Assembly: GCF_010122465.1 (NCBI RefSeq)
Contig: NZ_WLZY01000002.1
Location: 678,371 to 742,370 of the forward strand
DNA from: Phytoactinopolyspora mesophila
GTDB lineage: Bacteria; Actinomycetota; Actinomycetes; Jiangellales; Jiangellaceae
Direction: 5' to 3'
Length of the DNA stretch: 64,000 nt
A program made the position numbers and the translations under genes. Position 1 is the first letter of the stretch. Each line of letters opens with the position of its first letter. This document shows positions 1 through 9,143 of this stretch, piece by piece. The notes below the pieces were generated by a model, which made no database searches, was not told where the DNA came from, and worked only from the letters and a program-made list of their open reading frames with translations.

Positions 1-27
1 GGTTGGGGGTCTGAAATGCTGTGGTGT

Positions 28-70
28 GGGGGGGGCGGGTCACCCCCGTTCGGGGCCCCCCCCCCGCCCC
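28..70. other. G/C-tract nested hairpin
   Basis: A run of G residues with GGGGCGGG at 32-39 can pair with CCCGCCCC at 63-70. Inside it CCCCG (44-48) pairs with CGGGG (51-55) around a TT loop. It lies in a gene-free stretch (1-169) downstream of the sigma factor gene, so it may end that transcript or one from outside the window. There is no T-run. The function is inferred only. Confidence 0.35.
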
Positions 71-169
71 ATGCTTCACTGAGGCCGAGCCACGGCCGTG
101 CCCGTAGAAGGCCGTGTATGCCCGAGCGGACGTCCAGAACAGGGGAGCGTCCGGCTCCCAGGGACGAGA

Positions 170-763
170 TCAGTCGCTGAGGTCGCAGGCCAATGTGAGA
201 TAGGCGGCGCGCAGCGCGCATCGCGCCCGGCTAGCGAGGCTGGAGACCGCGTTGGCGTTCATCGACAGCTCACGGGCGATTTCCGCCGGTGCGTAGCGAT
301 CGACCTCGATGAGCCACAGAATGCTCCTCCACCGCTGTGGCAGGCTCGCCCAGGCCGCACCCACCAGATCGGACTGCGGCGTGGGCACGGTGGGGGCGTC
401 GACCAAGTGCTCGGACCAGATGTCGTCCGTACATATCGTTCGGCGCTCGGCCGTCCAGTGTTGGTAGGCGAGGCGCCGGACCGTGGAGAGGAGATAACCT
501 TCGAACGAGTCAGTGGGGCCGCGCCCGGCCCGAATCGCACGGATAACGAGGTAGAAGGCCTCCTGCACCATGTCATCAGCCGCGTGGTGATCGCGTAAGA
601 TTCGATTCGCGGTTTGCCGGGCTAGCGGTGCAATCTCCCGGTAGACCGTATCGACAGCGTCATCGTCGCCAGCGCGGATCCGATCGAGGGCCGCGCATTC
701 AACCTCAACTCCCACCCCATGAGTCACATGATTGACCCTGCCGTGACGCCCTTCGCCGGTCAT
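170..763 (-). CDS. ECF-type RNA polymerase sigma factor
   Basis: Sigma-70 family protein of about 197 residues. Region 2 is visible in the middle (ADDMVQEAFYLVIRAI, the helix that binds core polymerase and melts the -10). Region 4 is near the C-terminus (RWRSILWLIEVDRYAPAEIARELSMN read in two parts), with a helix-turn-helix ending in SSLASRARCALR. The ATG at 763 was preferred because the upstream in-frame extension to 868 looks non-homologous, but no clear ribosome binding site supports it. No anti-sigma gene is visible; bases 1-169 hold none, so a partner could lie outside the window. The regulated genes are unknown. Confidence 0.8.
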   Translation of the reverse strand: MTGEGRHGRVNHVTHGVGVEVECAALDRIRAGDDDAVDTVYREIAPLARQTANRILRDHHAADDMVQEAFYLVIRAIRAGRGPTDSFEGYLLSTVRRLAYQHWTAERRTICTDDIWSEHLVDAPTVPTPQSDLVGAAWASLPQRWRSILWLIEVDRYAPAEIARELSMNANAVSSLASRARCALRAAYLTLACDLSD

Positions 764-1048
764 CCGGGGTTCCCGCAGTGTCGAGGGTGAAGCGCCTGCG
801 TGTGTACTCGCAATATGGGACGAAAGGAGAGAAAAAACCCTCGATGGGGCGACGTGTCGATAACTCATACAGAAAATTTGCCGCGACGCGTGCTGATCGG
901 GGCGCTATGCCCCTCATTCATACAAAGGGGAACGTTCACGGCATTGCCGGGGACTCCCATCCCACGGGGGACGGCGCTTCGCTTCTCGGCCCCCCAAGTT
1001 CGACAAAGAAGCGGAGCGCCGCTTGGGTGATCGGAGCATCGCCCACAC
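764..1048. other. Intergenic region between sigma factor gene and glnA terminator
   Basis: No gene with actinobacterial coding character was seen here; the short frames on both strands have no recognisable family. The stretch should contain the promoter of the sigma factor gene at its left end. Nothing else could be supported. Confidence 0.4.
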
Positions 1049-1092
1049 AAAGGCCCGTGTGCAACGACAATCGTCGTCGCACACGGGCCTTT
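1049..1092. terminator. Bidirectional intrinsic terminator downstream of glnA
   Basis: AAAGGCCCGTGTGC (1049-1062) is the exact reverse complement of 1079-1092, and the stem continues inward through ACGAC/GTCGT around a short loop. A-rich and T-rich ends flank the stem on both sides, so it can act on either strand. It sits 72 bases beyond the glnA stop codon. Confidence 0.85.
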
Positions 1093-1163
1093 GAACGTAA
1101 CCGGTGGCCGCTCAGGCTGGTCATGAGCTGGGCCACCGGGCTCAGGGCCGTGCGGGCCTCTCC

Positions 1164-2588
1164 TTACAGATCGAAGTAGAGCTCGAACTCGTGCGGATGC
1201 GGCCGCAGACGGATCGGGTCGACCTCGTTGGTGCGCTTCCAGTCGACCCAGGTCTCGATCAGATCGGCGGTGAAGACATCACCCTCGAGCAGATAGCCGT
1301 GATCCTCTTCGAGGGCATTGAGCGCCTCGGGGAGCGACGCCGGCACCGTGGCGATGTCGCCGTACTCCTCGGGCGGGAGCTCGTAGAGGTCCTTGTCGAC
1401 GGGCTCCGGCGGCTCGATCTTGTTACGGATCCCGTCGATGCCGGCCATCAGCATGGCGGAGAAGGCCAGGTACGGGTTGCACGACGGGTCGGGGACCCGG
1501 TACTCGATCCGCTTCGCCTTGGGGGACGTGCCCGTGATCGGAATCCGGACCGCGGCCGACCGGTTGCGCTGCGAGTAGACCAGATTGACCGGAGCCTCGT
1601 AACCCGGAACCAGGCGGTGGAACGAGTTGACCGTCGGGTTGGTCAGGGCGAGCAGCGACGGCGCGTGCTTGAGCAGACCACCGATGTACCAGCGAGCCAT
1701 GTCCGAGAGCCCGGCGTAGCCGAGCTCGTCGAAGAAGAGCGGCGAACCGTCCTTCCACAGCGACTGGTGGCAGTGCATACCCGAGCCGTTGTCGCCGAAG
1801 ATGGGCTTCGGCATGAACGTGGCGGTCTTGCCCGCCTCCCACGCGACATTCTTGACGATGTACTTGTAGAGCATCAGCCGGTCACCGGCGTGCAGCAGGG
1901 TGTCGAAGCGGTAGTTGATCTCGGCCTGTCCGGCGCTGCCGACCTCGTGATGCGAACGCTCCACCGCGAAGTTGGCACCCATCAGCGTCTTGACGATGGT
2001 GTCGCGAAGGTCGGCGTAGTGGTCGGTGGGCGGCACGGGGAAGTAGCCACCCTTGTACCGGGTCTTGTAGCCGCGGTTGCCACCGTCCTCGTCCCGGCCG
2101 GTGTTCCACGCGGCTTCAATCGAGTCGATGTAGTAATACCCGGCGTTCTCGCGGGTCTCGAACCGGACGTCGTCGAAGACGTAGAACTCCGCTTCAGGGC
2201 CGAAGTAGGCGGTGTCGGCCAGCCCGGAACTGGCCAGGTAGGCCTCAGCCTTCGCGGCGATGTTGCGGGGGTCCCGGCTGTACGGCTCGTCCGTGAACGG
2301 GTCGACGATGGAGAAGTTCAGCGCCAGCGTCTTGGCCTTGCGGAACGGGTCGACGAACGCCGTGGCGGGGTCGGCGATCAACTTCATGTCGGATTCGTGG
2401 ATGGCTTGGAAACCACGGATGGACGAACCGTCGAACATGACGCCGTCCGCCAGCGAATCGGCGCCGAACGCCTCCGTCGGCATGTTGAGGTGCTGCATGA
2501 CCCCAGGAAGGTCACAGAAACGGACGTCGATGAACTCGACGCCCTCGTCTTTGACGAACTTCAGGAGCTCGTCGGCGTTGGTGAACAT
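1164..2588 (-). CDS. glnA: Glutamine synthetase type I (GlnA)
   Basis: Makes glutamine from glutamate, ammonia and ATP in the cytoplasm. The 474-residue length fits the GSI-beta class. The N-terminal beta-grasp domain begins [16 protein letters not shown]. The catalytic domain shows the ATP/glutamate motifs GSGMHCHQS and NRSAAVRIP. The adenylylation loop DLYELPPEE, with the target Tyr near residue 402, is present, so activity is probably controlled by GlnE. The ATG at 2588 was chosen because AAGGAG lies just upstream. A GlnR box about 115 bases upstream indicates nitrogen control of transcription. The lipA/lipB genes follow in the window as they do near glnA1 of mycobacteria. Confidence 0.97.
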   Translation of the reverse strand: MFTNADELLKFVKDEGVEFIDVRFCDLPGVMQHLNMPTEAFGADSLADGVMFDGSSIRGFQAIHESDMKLIADPATAFVDPFRKAKTLALNFSIVDPFTDEPYSRDPRNIAAKAEAYLASSGLADTAYFGPEAEFYVFDDVRFETRENAGYYYIDSIEAAWNTGRDEDGGNRGYKTRYKGGYFPVPPTDHYADLRDTIVKTLMGANFAVERSHHEVGSAGQAEINYRFDTLLHAGDRLMLYKYIVKNVAWEAGKTATFMPKPIFGDNGSGMHCHQSLWKDGSPLFFDELGYAGLSDMARWYIGGLLKHAPSLLALTNPTVNSFHRLVPGYEAPVNLVYSQRNRSAAVRIPITGTSPKAKRIEYRVPDPSCNPYLAFSAMLMAGIDGIRNKIEPPEPVDKDLYELPPEEYGDIATVPASLPEALNALEEDHGYLLEGDVFTADLIETWVDWKRTNEVDPIRLRPHPHEFELYFDL

Positions 2589-2704
2589 GTGTTTCTCCTT
2601 CGCGCCGCGCGAGGATTGGCCGGGTTCGACGGTCTGCGTTGACCGACGTGCTCTCGATAGCCACGGACGGTAAGAGGGCAGGATTTCCCCCTCGTGTCTC
2701 AATT

Positions 2705-2720
2705 GTTTCATGAGTGTTAC
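2705..2720 (-). promoter_or_regulatory. GlnR box upstream of glnA
   Basis: Read on the minus strand the sequence is GTAAC-ACTCAT-GAAAC, a perfect match to the actinobacterial GlnR consensus gTnAc-n6-GaAAc. It lies 117 bases upstream of the glnA ATG, a usual place for a GlnR activator site. A second partial box could not be defined with confidence. Confidence 0.8.
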
Positions 2721-2827
2721 GCCACAGTGTGCGGCTTTAACATTGACGTGTGAAGAGGCCGCCCCGGAGAGGTCAGGCTTCGGCTGTGTGACGAGTCAGC
2801 GTCAGCCCGCGCCGTGCGTCGCCTGAG

Positions 2828-3274
2828 TTGGCCGATAAGCTCGCAGGAGTGAGCACCGACGATCCTTCTGTTTCCCGTTCCGGACTTCCCGCCACTGGTC
2901 CCGGCTCGCCTGCTACGTGGGGAAGGCGGGTCGCGGCGCTGATCGTGGATTGGATCCTGGCCAACGTCGCCGCCTTCATCATCGTGGGCGGTCAGGTCTG
3001 GGACGTCGAGGCCGGGCTGACATGGCTCCCGCTGTTGTGCTGGTTCGGTCTGGTATGGCTCGCAACGGCCTTGACCGGTGCAAGCATCGGGCAGTGGATG
3101 CTCAGGCTACGGATCGTGCGGCTGTCCGGCGGCAGGGTCGGTATCGGTGCGGCGGCGCTGCGCACGGCGCTGATCCTGCTCATCATCCCGCCGCTGATCT
3201 TCGACAAGGACCGGCGTGGTCTGCACGATCTGGCCGCCAATACCGCCGCTGTGAACGGACCGGAGTCTCGCTGA
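2828..3274 (+). CDS. RDD family membrane protein
   Basis: Small integral membrane protein. RRVAALIVDWILANV carries the Arg and Asp pattern that names the RDD family, followed by hydrophobic segments near residues 40-55, 63-85 and 112-125 and a DxRRGLHD stretch before the C-terminus. The mycobacterial counterpart also lies beside glnA1. Its transport or scaffold role is not known. The start is uncertain: TTG at 2828 or GTG at 2849 (141 residues), neither with a well spaced ribosome binding site. It is convergent with the DUF4191 gene, with a repeat hairpin between them. Confidence 0.85.
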   Translation: MADKLAGVSTDDPSVSRSGLPATGPGSPATWGRRVAALIVDWILANVAAFIIVGGQVWDVEAGLTWLPLLCWFGLVWLATALTGASIGQWMLRLRIVRLSGGRVGIGAAALRTALILLIIPPLIFDKDRRGLHDLAANTAAVNGPESR

Positions 3275-3279
3275 ACGGC

Positions 3280-3394
3280 CGTCCGGTACATGGAGTCTCT
3301 CCATGGCGTGGTGGGCATCAGCGAGGGAGCCCACCGGGCGAAGCCTCGCTCCGACCGAGTCTGCTGGGCAAGGAGAGACTCCATGTACCGGACG
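3280..3394. repeat. Convergent-boundary hairpin element, copy 1
   Basis: A 23-bp perfect inverted repeat (3280-3302 with 3372-3394; arm begins CGTCCGGTACATGGAG) encloses a core with ATGGCGTGGTGGGCATCAGC, GCGAAGCC and GACCGAGTCTGCTGGGC. The same core recurs at 33888-34013, 38570-38680 and 53807-53926 with different but still self-complementary arms. It fills the gap between two convergent stop codons, suggesting a bidirectional terminator with a conserved insert. Function is inferred. Confidence 0.85.
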
Positions 3395-3425
3395 CCACAA
3401 GGGGCCCGAGGAGTCGCGGCGTTCC

Positions 3426-4139
3426 TCAGCGACGGTTGGTGGGCGGGGGAGGGCCACCGCTGGGCATCTTGATGCCTTTGGGGAGCGGGCCCTTGGGCAT
3501 ACCGACCGGCTGGGTGCCCAGCGCACGCAGCCGGTGGCGCAGCTCGGTGATCTCGGCGCCGCGGAGATTCTTCGGCAGCTTGCGTAGATGCTTGGGCAGC
3601 TTGGGCAGCGGGACGAGACCATCGCCGCGGCCGACGACGATGTCGTAGACAGGCGTTTCCGGCGCGACCCGGGCGTGGCGCTTCTTCTCCTGCGCCAGCA
3701 GATTGCTCACCCGGCTGGGGACCTCGCCTTCACCGATGAGCACGATGCCGGGCTTGCCGACCGCCCGATGAACGACGTCCTGATAGCGGTTGGCGCCGAT
3801 ACCGGGTGTGGTGTCCCAGCCACGCCTAAGGGTGCCGAGTGCCGCCGCGGCTGCGCCAGGCTGCCCCTCGATCTGTGCGTACGCGGCGCGTTCCGCACGA
3901 CGGCCGAAGACGATGGCACCGGCGAGCAGGGCGGACGGGAGGCCCATGATGAGCCACATCCACAGCGGGCCGAGCAGCAGGCCGATGAGCACGACCAAGC
4001 CCAAGACTCCGAGCATGTAGCCGAGCGTGATCCAGCCGACCCACCGATCTGACCGCCTGGCCATCTTGTAGGTCTGTTTGATCTGTGCGATCCGGCCCGG
4101 CTTCTTCTCGGTGGGCTCCTGGTCCTTCTTACGCGCCAT
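3426..4139 (-). CDS. DUF4191 family membrane protein
   Basis: Conserved actinobacterial protein of 237 residues with unknown function. The basic N-terminus (residues 1-33) precedes two adjacent membrane helices at about 34-83 (WITLGYMLGVLGLVVLIGLL and the following segment). A soluble domain carries GKPGIVLIGEGEVPSRVSNL and a basic, proline-rich tail ends in PPPPTNRR. In actinobacteria this family is encoded beside lipA, as here, which hints at a link with lipoylation or membrane maintenance, but no reaction is known. The gene lies 97 bases downstream of lipA on the same strand and could be co-transcribed. Confidence 0.9.
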   Translation of the reverse strand: MARKKDQEPTEKKPGRIAQIKQTYKMARRSDRWVGWITLGYMLGVLGLVVLIGLLLGPLWMWLIMGLPSALLAGAIVFGRRAERAAYAQIEGQPGAAAAALGTLRRGWDTTPGIGANRYQDVVHRAVGKPGIVLIGEGEVPSRVSNLLAQEKKRHARVAPETPVYDIVVGRGDGLVPLPKLPKHLRKLPKNLRGAEITELRHRLRALGTQPVGMPKGPLPKGIKMPSGGPPPPTNRR

Positions 4140-4236
4140 ACGTGAATCCTACTAACAGCTCGCGGGGTTGCGAGCGCCGGTCAGTGGGCGAATCGGGTCA
4201 GCTCGACCGGCGGCGCGCCGGAAGCGGGGCGCTGGG

Positions 4237-5172
4237 TCAGCCGGGCTGAGCCATCCGAGCGGCCATTGCCTGCCGGTACAGCCGGCCGGCCCGATACGAC
4301 GAGCGCACCAGCGGACCGGACATGACGCCGGCGAAGCCGATTTCGGTCGCCTCTGCGCCGAGCTCCTCGAACTCTTCGGGCGTCGCCCAACGGTCGACGG
4401 GATGATGACGTGGCGACGGGCGCAGGTACTGCGTGATGGTGATGAGGTCGCACCCGGCGTCGTGCAGGTCAGCGAGTGCCTGCGAGATCTCCTCGCGAGT
4501 CTCGCCCATGCCGAGAATGAGGTTCGACTTCGTGATCATGCCGGCGGCGCGCGACATGCTCAAGACTTCCAGCGAGCGTTCGTAGCTGAAGGCCGGCCGG
4601 ATCCGCTTGAAGATTCGCGGCACGGTCTCGACGTTGTGCGCGAACACCTCGGGGTTGGCGTCGAAGACCTGCTGGAGCAGGTCGGGCTTGCCGGAGAAGT
4701 CCGGGGTGAGGATCTCCACACCGGTGTTCGGGTTGAGCTGGTGAATCTGGCGAACGGTCTCGGCGTAGAGCCAGGCGCCTTCGTCATCGAGATCGTCGCG
4801 GGTGACACCGGTGACGGTGGCGTAACGCAAACCCATGGCCTGAACCGACTCAGCCACCCTGCGGGGCTCGTCGAGGTCCAGCTCATCCGGCTTGCCAGTG
4901 TCGATCAGACAGAAGTCGCAGCGCCGGGTGCAGTGGTCGCCGCCGATGAGGAAGGTGGCCTCGCGGTCCTCCCAGCATTCGAAGATGTTGGGACAGCCGG
5001 CCTCCTGACAGACGGTGTGCAGGCCTTCGCGTTTCACGAGGGATTGCAGTTCCCGGTATTCCGGACCCATGGTGGCCTTGGTCTTGATCCAGGACGGCTT
5101 CTTCTCGATAGGCGTCTCGCTGTTGCGCGCTTCGAGGCGCAGCAGGCGTCGGCCCTCCGGTGCGACAGTCAC
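4237..5172 (-). CDS. lipA: Lipoyl synthase (radical SAM)
   Basis: Inserts two sulfur atoms into protein-bound octanoyl groups to form lipoyl groups. The radical-SAM cluster motif CTRRCDFC (CX3CX2C) lies around residues 85-92. The auxiliary cluster that is sacrificed as sulfur donor is [12 protein letters not shown] (CX4CX5C) just before it. The length of 311 fits the family. The start [17 protein letters not shown] aligns with actinobacterial LipA proteins. It follows lipB by 63 bases on the same strand, so the two lipoate steps are probably one operon. Likely client proteins are encoded close by: SucB with two lipoyl domains (9144-10961). Confidence 0.97.
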   Translation of the reverse strand: MTVAPEGRRLLRLEARNSETPIEKKPSWIKTKATMGPEYRELQSLVKREGLHTVCQEAGCPNIFECWEDREATFLIGGDHCTRRCDFCLIDTGKPDELDLDEPRRVAESVQAMGLRYATVTGVTRDDLDDEGAWLYAETVRQIHQLNPNTGVEILTPDFSGKPDLLQQVFDANPEVFAHNVETVPRIFKRIRPAFSYERSLEVLSMSRAAGMITKSNLILGMGETREEISQALADLHDAGCDLITITQYLRPSPRHHPVDRWATPEEFEELGAEATEIGFAGVMSGPLVRSSYRAGRLYRQAMAARMAQPG

Positions 5173-5235
5173 GTTGTCACCTTACGAGGTTGGCGGACGG
5201 GGCAGCTACTGCGGTCTTGCGTGGCTTCGTCGGGC

Positions 5236-5910
5236 TCATCGCGGTACCGGCTCTTCCTCCTGCGCGACGGGTTCACCTTCCTGAACCACACCCAGATGCC
5301 CCAGAACCTTCGGCAGGACATCAGCCACGGTGGCGGGGTGGCCCAGTTCACGGGAGATGGATGTCACCTCGGCATCGGATATCCCACACGGCACGATGCG
5401 GTTGTACCAGCTGAGGTCACAGTCGCAGTTCAAGGCGAAGCCGTGCATGGTGACGCCCTGTGCCACCCGGATGCCGACGGCGCCGACCTTGCGGGCCGGC
5501 CCGTGCTGGTCGGCCGGCACCCAGACGCCACTGCGGCCTTTGATGCGCTCCGTGGCCAGCCCGAACTCGGCGCAGACGTCGATCATGAGCTGCTCGACGC
5601 GGCGCACGTAGGCGACGACGTCGTAGGTCCGCTGGAGCGCGACGATGGGGTAGCCCACGATCTGGCCCGGTCCGTGCCAGGTGATCTTGCCGCCACGGTC
5701 GACGTCGAGCACCGGCGCGCCGGCATCGATCAAGGGCCGCTCGTGTGGCTTGGTGAGCTTGCCGGCGGTATAGACGGGAAGATGTTCGAGAAGCACCACA
5801 GTGTCCTCGATCTCACCTGCGACCCTGGCGGCGTGCAAGCGTCGCTGTTCTGCCCACGCGTCCTCGTAGGGCACCGGCGCGTCGTGCTGGATCACCCGGA
5901 CGTTGCTCAT
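5236..5910 (-). CDS. lipB: Octanoyl-[ACP]:protein octanoyltransferase
   Basis: Transfers octanoate from acyl carrier protein to lipoyl domains, the step before LipA. Residues 1-224 show the family signatures: [11 protein letters not shown], the catalytic Lys in [10 protein letters not shown], and the catalytic Cys in IVPCGI near the end. The ATG at 5910 ([19 protein letters not shown]) was chosen over an upstream in-frame ATG because the extension is not conserved in character. It is upstream of lipA in the same direction. The divergent neighbour is the pseudokinase gene at 6198. Confidence 0.95.
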   Translation of the reverse strand: MSNVRVIQHDAPVPYEDAWAEQRRLHAARVAGEIEDTVVLLEHLPVYTAGKLTKPHERPLIDAGAPVLDVDRGGKITWHGPGQIVGYPIVALQRTYDVVAYVRRVEQLMIDVCAEFGLATERIKGRSGVWVPADQHGPARKVGAVGIRVAQGVTMHGFALNCDCDLSWYNRIVPCGISDAEVTSISRELGHPATVADVLPKVLGHLGVVQEGEPVAQEEEPVPR

Positions 5911-6197
5911 ACCTACTGAGCCTATGCCCGTAACCGGCCGGGGCTGTATGGCTTGCATCACGCACCACCCGGCTCCGAAAACAGGTTCCAGACGACGATG
6001 CGGCCGTGCCGGGAGCCCGGCGCGAGCTCCTCCCGGTGGACTCCGGTTGGTAACTGGGGGCGAAATACGTCAAAGTTGGTGCTGAGCGCTACCACAGCGG
6101 TCTGTAGAGGTCAGAGAAACCTTCCCTGCACCGAAATAGTCACGCGAAAGTTGATCTCAAGCGGCGGCAAACGCCGAACTTTGGAAACATAGAGGCT
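5911..6197. other. Divergent intergenic region lipB / pseudokinase gene
   Basis: This 287-base stretch separates two divergent starts and should contain promoters for both. No RNA gene, repeat or convincing hairpin was found, and the short frames across it resemble no family. Confidence 0.4.
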
Positions 6198-8054
6198 ATG
6201 GAGGGGCCGTTGCGCGTACCTGGTTACACCGCCGTACGGCGGCTGGGATCAGCGAACTCGTCAATGTGGCTAGGTACCGACGACGCCACCGGGAATCCGG
6301 TGACCCTCAGGCTGGTGAAGGGCGACCCCAGCACGGTCAAAGCCGGACTGAGCAGCGCCATCCTGGTGATGCGCGCGCTCCAGCATCCGCACGTCATCCC
6401 GGTGATCGACCTGGTGGACAGCCCTGCGGGGCCGGTGCTGGTCCTCGGGCCGGCCGAAGGCGGCAGTCTCGCGGACATCCTGATGATGCGGCGCATATTG
6501 CCTGCTGGCGAAATGGTCACGGCGTGTGCTCCCATCGCCGAGGCCCTGGCCGAGATTCACCAGCACGGAATCGTGCACGGTGCCATCACACCAGACGAGA
6601 TCGTGTTCGCCCACGACGGCCGGCCGATGCTGGCTGGCATCGGCATCGCTTCGATCGGGGGACAGGTTGATCTGAGCGGGCCGACGATCGCGCCTGAGGT
6701 CGTCTCTGGTGTCGGGTTCGCGCCGCCGGCCGACGTGTACAGCATCGCGGCGATGGGTGTCGTGGCTCTGACCGGGCCGGTCTCCGCCGACCGGCTGTTC
6801 GCGGCGTCGGCAGAGCATCTGCTCGCCACCGGCGTGGCCCCAGCCGCACAAGCGGTCATCACCCGCGCCATCGGCCGCAATGTCGGGCGCCGTCCCGCGG
6901 CCGAGACGCTGGTCAATGCCTTGTACGCGATCGCCGATCCAGAGCCCGTCGAGTTGGTGAGCGAGCCCGAACCTCCTCCCGCCACCCACCCACCGGGCTT
7001 CGGAGCACCCCCCTTCGCCGACCCCCTGGCCGGGGCGGCGCCGGCATCAGCACCGTCGCCCGATCCGGCGCCCCGGCCGGCACCGGATTTCGACCCAGAG
7101 CTGACCTCGCCGGACGAACTGGACGACGTCACCGCCTACATGCGGCAGGTCGCGGCGCCGCCGGCCGGCCGGCGAGCGCGGCGAGGAAACACATCCGGGA
7201 GCGAGACATCGGAGTTCGGCGGGGTCGCCGGCGCCGAGCCGGCGCACCACGAGCCGCCACGGCCAGACCCCGACCCCGGCCCCGCGACCGAACCCGGCGG
7301 ACACCGTGCCCGAGGCCGTCGTTCGGCCCGTGGAGACCAGGTGAGACCTCCCGAGCGGTCTCGGCCAGCGGAAGAGCCCGCCAAGCGCCGTCAAGCGGCG
7401 AGATCGGCAGAGCCGGACAAAACGGCTGCCTCCAGTTCGCGCGGCCGTAGCGGCAGCCGTCGGCCCAGCAAAGGGGATATGACGAAGGTCGCCAGCGGGC
7501 TGGTGGTCCTCTTGCTGGTGGCCGGTGCCGTCATTCTTGGTATGCAGATTTTCGGCGGGGAGGACGACGAGCTCCCCGAAGCCGGGCTGGGCAACCCGGA
7601 GTCTGTCGACGTCGGACAAGGAGAATACTGCGGAGGACCACGCCCGGCACCGGAGGAAGAACCGCCTGAGGTCAGCGACTGGACGCAAGAGGTACAGCGT
7701 CTCTACAGCCTGCGTTCGCAAGCATTCGAAGAGGTCGACGCCGAACTGCTGTGCCAGGTGTACGCACCCACCAGCGAGGGCCTCATCCGCGACGTAGAGC
7801 TGATGCAGGAATGGGCCGATCACGACGTCCGCCCGCAGAATCTCTCGTTCGAGGTGATTGACGTCGAGTTGATCGAGCAGCACGGGGGAACAGTGGTGCT
7901 CGAGATCTCCGACCGGTTGCCGCCTTACGAGCTGGTGGACAACGACGGTGAAGTGGTCGACCCGAAGGAAGGTATCGAAGACGACACCTGGTCCGCTGAA
8001 CTGGTTCCTATCGCCGACGACACCTCGGCCACGCCCACCTGGCGCTTCGGCTAA
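6198..8054 (+). CDS. Membrane-anchored protein kinase-like protein (probable pseudokinase)
   Basis: Residues 8-250 follow a bacterial Ser/Thr kinase fold (YTAVRRLGSANSSMWLGTD, then helices to ALYAIADPEP), but the catalytic residues are replaced. The VAIK lysine position reads VTLRLV. The HRD loop reads HGAITPDE with no catalytic Asp. The DFG position reads AGIG. A Pro/Arg/Glu-rich linker (about 255-425) leads to one membrane helix (about 430-449, VASGLVVLLLVAGAVIL) and an outside domain of about 170 residues with an NTF2-like feel (WTQEVQRLYSLRSQAFEEVD). It may be a scaffold or sensor rather than an enzyme. Partner unknown; the gene stands alone. Confidence 0.75.
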   Translation: MEGPLRVPGYTAVRRLGSANSSMWLGTDDATGNPVTLRLVKGDPSTVKAGLSSAILVMRALQHPHVIPVIDLVDSPAGPVLVLGPAEGGSLADILMMRRILPAGEMVTACAPIAEALAEIHQHGIVHGAITPDEIVFAHDGRPMLAGIGIASIGGQVDLSGPTIAPEVVSGVGFAPPADVYSIAAMGVVALTGPVSADRLFAASAEHLLATGVAPAAQAVITRAIGRNVGRRPAAETLVNALYAIADPEPVELVSEPEPPPATHPPGFGAPPFADPLAGAAPASAPSPDPAPRPAPDFDPELTSPDELDDVTAYMRQVAAPPAGRRARRGNTSGSETSEFGGVAGAEPAHHEPPRPDPDPGPATEPGGHRARGRRSARGDQVRPPERSRPAEEPAKRRQAARSAEPDKTAASSSRGRSGSRRPSKGDMTKVASGLVVLLLVAGAVILGMQIFGGEDDELPEAGLGNPESVDVGQGEYCGGPRPAPEEEPPEVSDWTQEVQRLYSLRSQAFEEVDAELLCQVYAPTSEGLIRDVELMQEWADHDVRPQNLSFEVIDVELIEQHGGTVVLEISDRLPPYELVDNDGEVVDPKEGIEDDTWSAELVPIADDTSATPTWRFG

Positions 8055-8090
8055 TGCCCCGCCAGTCACCGCTACCCACCGCCACCCACT

Positions 8091-8216
8091 CCCCGTGATC
8101 GTGAGCAGATTTCAGCCCCACCCCCCGTGATCGTGAGCAGATTCGCGTTGCTAGAGCGACCGGATCCCGCACATGATCACGCAGCCGGGGCGCGGAGAAT
8201 GACTCATGATCACGGC
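8091..8216. repeat. GTGATCGTGAGC hairpin family, nested copy
   Basis: CCCGTGATCGTGAGCAGATT occurs twice in direct orientation (starting near 8092 and 8125). Imperfect inverse matches containing ATGATCACG follow at about 8172-8181 and 8206-8214, giving a nested hairpin. It fills the gap between two convergent genes (kinase-like gene and epimerase gene). Related hairpins lie at 34585-34671 and 60575-60667. Confidence 0.7.
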
Positions 8217-9118
8217 GGGGTGTTCGGGGAGAGTGCGGCGGCGACCACTGACCTGGCATCAGGGTGCTCATGCCGGAAACCACTCTGAACCAAGCGGTTG
8301 GGCACCACTCGTAGGCTGCCGGCGACGTACTTCGCGTACTCACCGAGAACAATACGCAGGCCGAAGTATGGTGCGGGCAAGATGGCCGGCCGATCGATCG
8401 CATGCGCCAGCACCCGGATGAACTCGGCATTGCTCACCGGCTCGGGGGCGGTGATGTTGAATGCACCCACGCAGCCGCTCTGCTCGATCAGGAAACGCAG
8501 GGCGCGAACCGTGTCCGTGAGCGAGATATGGCTCCAGAACTGGTGTCCGCCGGCCAGCGGACCCAGGATGCCGAGCCGAGCCAGTGTGTGCAGCCGTTTG
8601 AACGCACCGCCGGAGGCACCCATGATCAGCCCGAAGCGGGGATGGCACACGGCGATGTCGGCATCCCTGGCCGGTGCTGTCGCGGCCTCCCAGTCCAGGC
8701 ACATCCGTGCCAGGAAGTCCTGGCCGGTCGTGGAGTCTTCGTCTAGATACTCGTCCTCACGGTCGGCTCCGTAGATGCCCTGTGCTGACGCCGAGACGAA
8801 CACGCGAGGTGGAGCGTCGAGGCCGGCGAGTGTCTGGGCGAAGAGCGTCGTGGCGCGGACCCGGCTTTGACGCAGTTCGGTCTTGTACGCCTTGGTCCAC
8901 CGGCGGTCTCCTACCCCCGCGCCGGCGAGATTGACCGCGGCGTCCAGGCCCTCGAGGGGCGCCGGGTCGATATCGCCGACGACGGGGTCCCAGCGCACCT
9001 CGTCCGGCCCAGCCGGGGCGCGACGGACTAGCCGCAGCACCTCGTGTCCGTCCTGAACCAGCGATGTCCGCAGCGCCGTTCCGACAAAGCCGCTGGAGCC
9101 GCTGATCGCGATACGCAT
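8210..9118 (-). CDS. TIGR01777 family NAD(P)-binding epimerase-like protein
   Basis: Extended short-chain dehydrogenase/reductase fold of 302 residues. The N-terminal nucleotide motif is ISGSSGFVGTAL. VNLAGAGVGDRRWTKAYKTEL is the hallmark of the TIGR01777 (SDR39U) group, and the C-terminal part (from about residue 240) matches the DUF1731 extension. Substrate is unknown in bacteria. The gene begins 25 bases after sucB on the same strand and is probably part of the lpd-sucB transcript. Mycobacteria keep the same neighbour (Rv2216). Confidence 0.92.
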   Translation of the reverse strand: MRIAISGSSGFVGTALRTSLVQDGHEVLRLVRRAPAGPDEVRWDPVVGDIDPAPLEGLDAAVNLAGAGVGDRRWTKAYKTELRQSRVRATTLFAQTLAGLDAPPRVFVSASAQGIYGADREDEYLDEDSTTGQDFLARMCLDWEAATAPARDADIAVCHPRFGLIMGASGGAFKRLHTLARLGILGPLAGGHQFWSHISLTDTVRALRFLIEQSGCVGAFNITAPEPVSNAEFIRVLAHAIDRPAILPAPYFGLRIVLGEYAKYVAGSLRVVPNRLVQSGFRHEHPDARSVVAAALSPNTPP

Positions 9119-9143
9119 GGGAGAGGCGACTCGGTTGTTGCCC

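Noticed and set aside
1104-2642. A 512-codon open frame on the plus strand opposite glnA
   Set aside because: It is the antisense shadow of glnA, Arg/Val/Gly-rich with no family resemblance, produced by high GC. Glutamine synthetase motifs on the minus strand are unambiguous.
3290-3472. Short peptides such as MAWWASARE or MESLHGVVGISEG repeated at several loci, resembling a protein family
   Set aside because: They come from the conserved core of the hairpin elements and appear in different frames and strands with differing ends. The conservation is of structure, not of a reading frame.
4168-5919. A 583-codon open frame on the plus strand opposite lipA and lipB
   Set aside because: Antisense shadow; the minus-strand frames carry complete LipA and LipB motifs.
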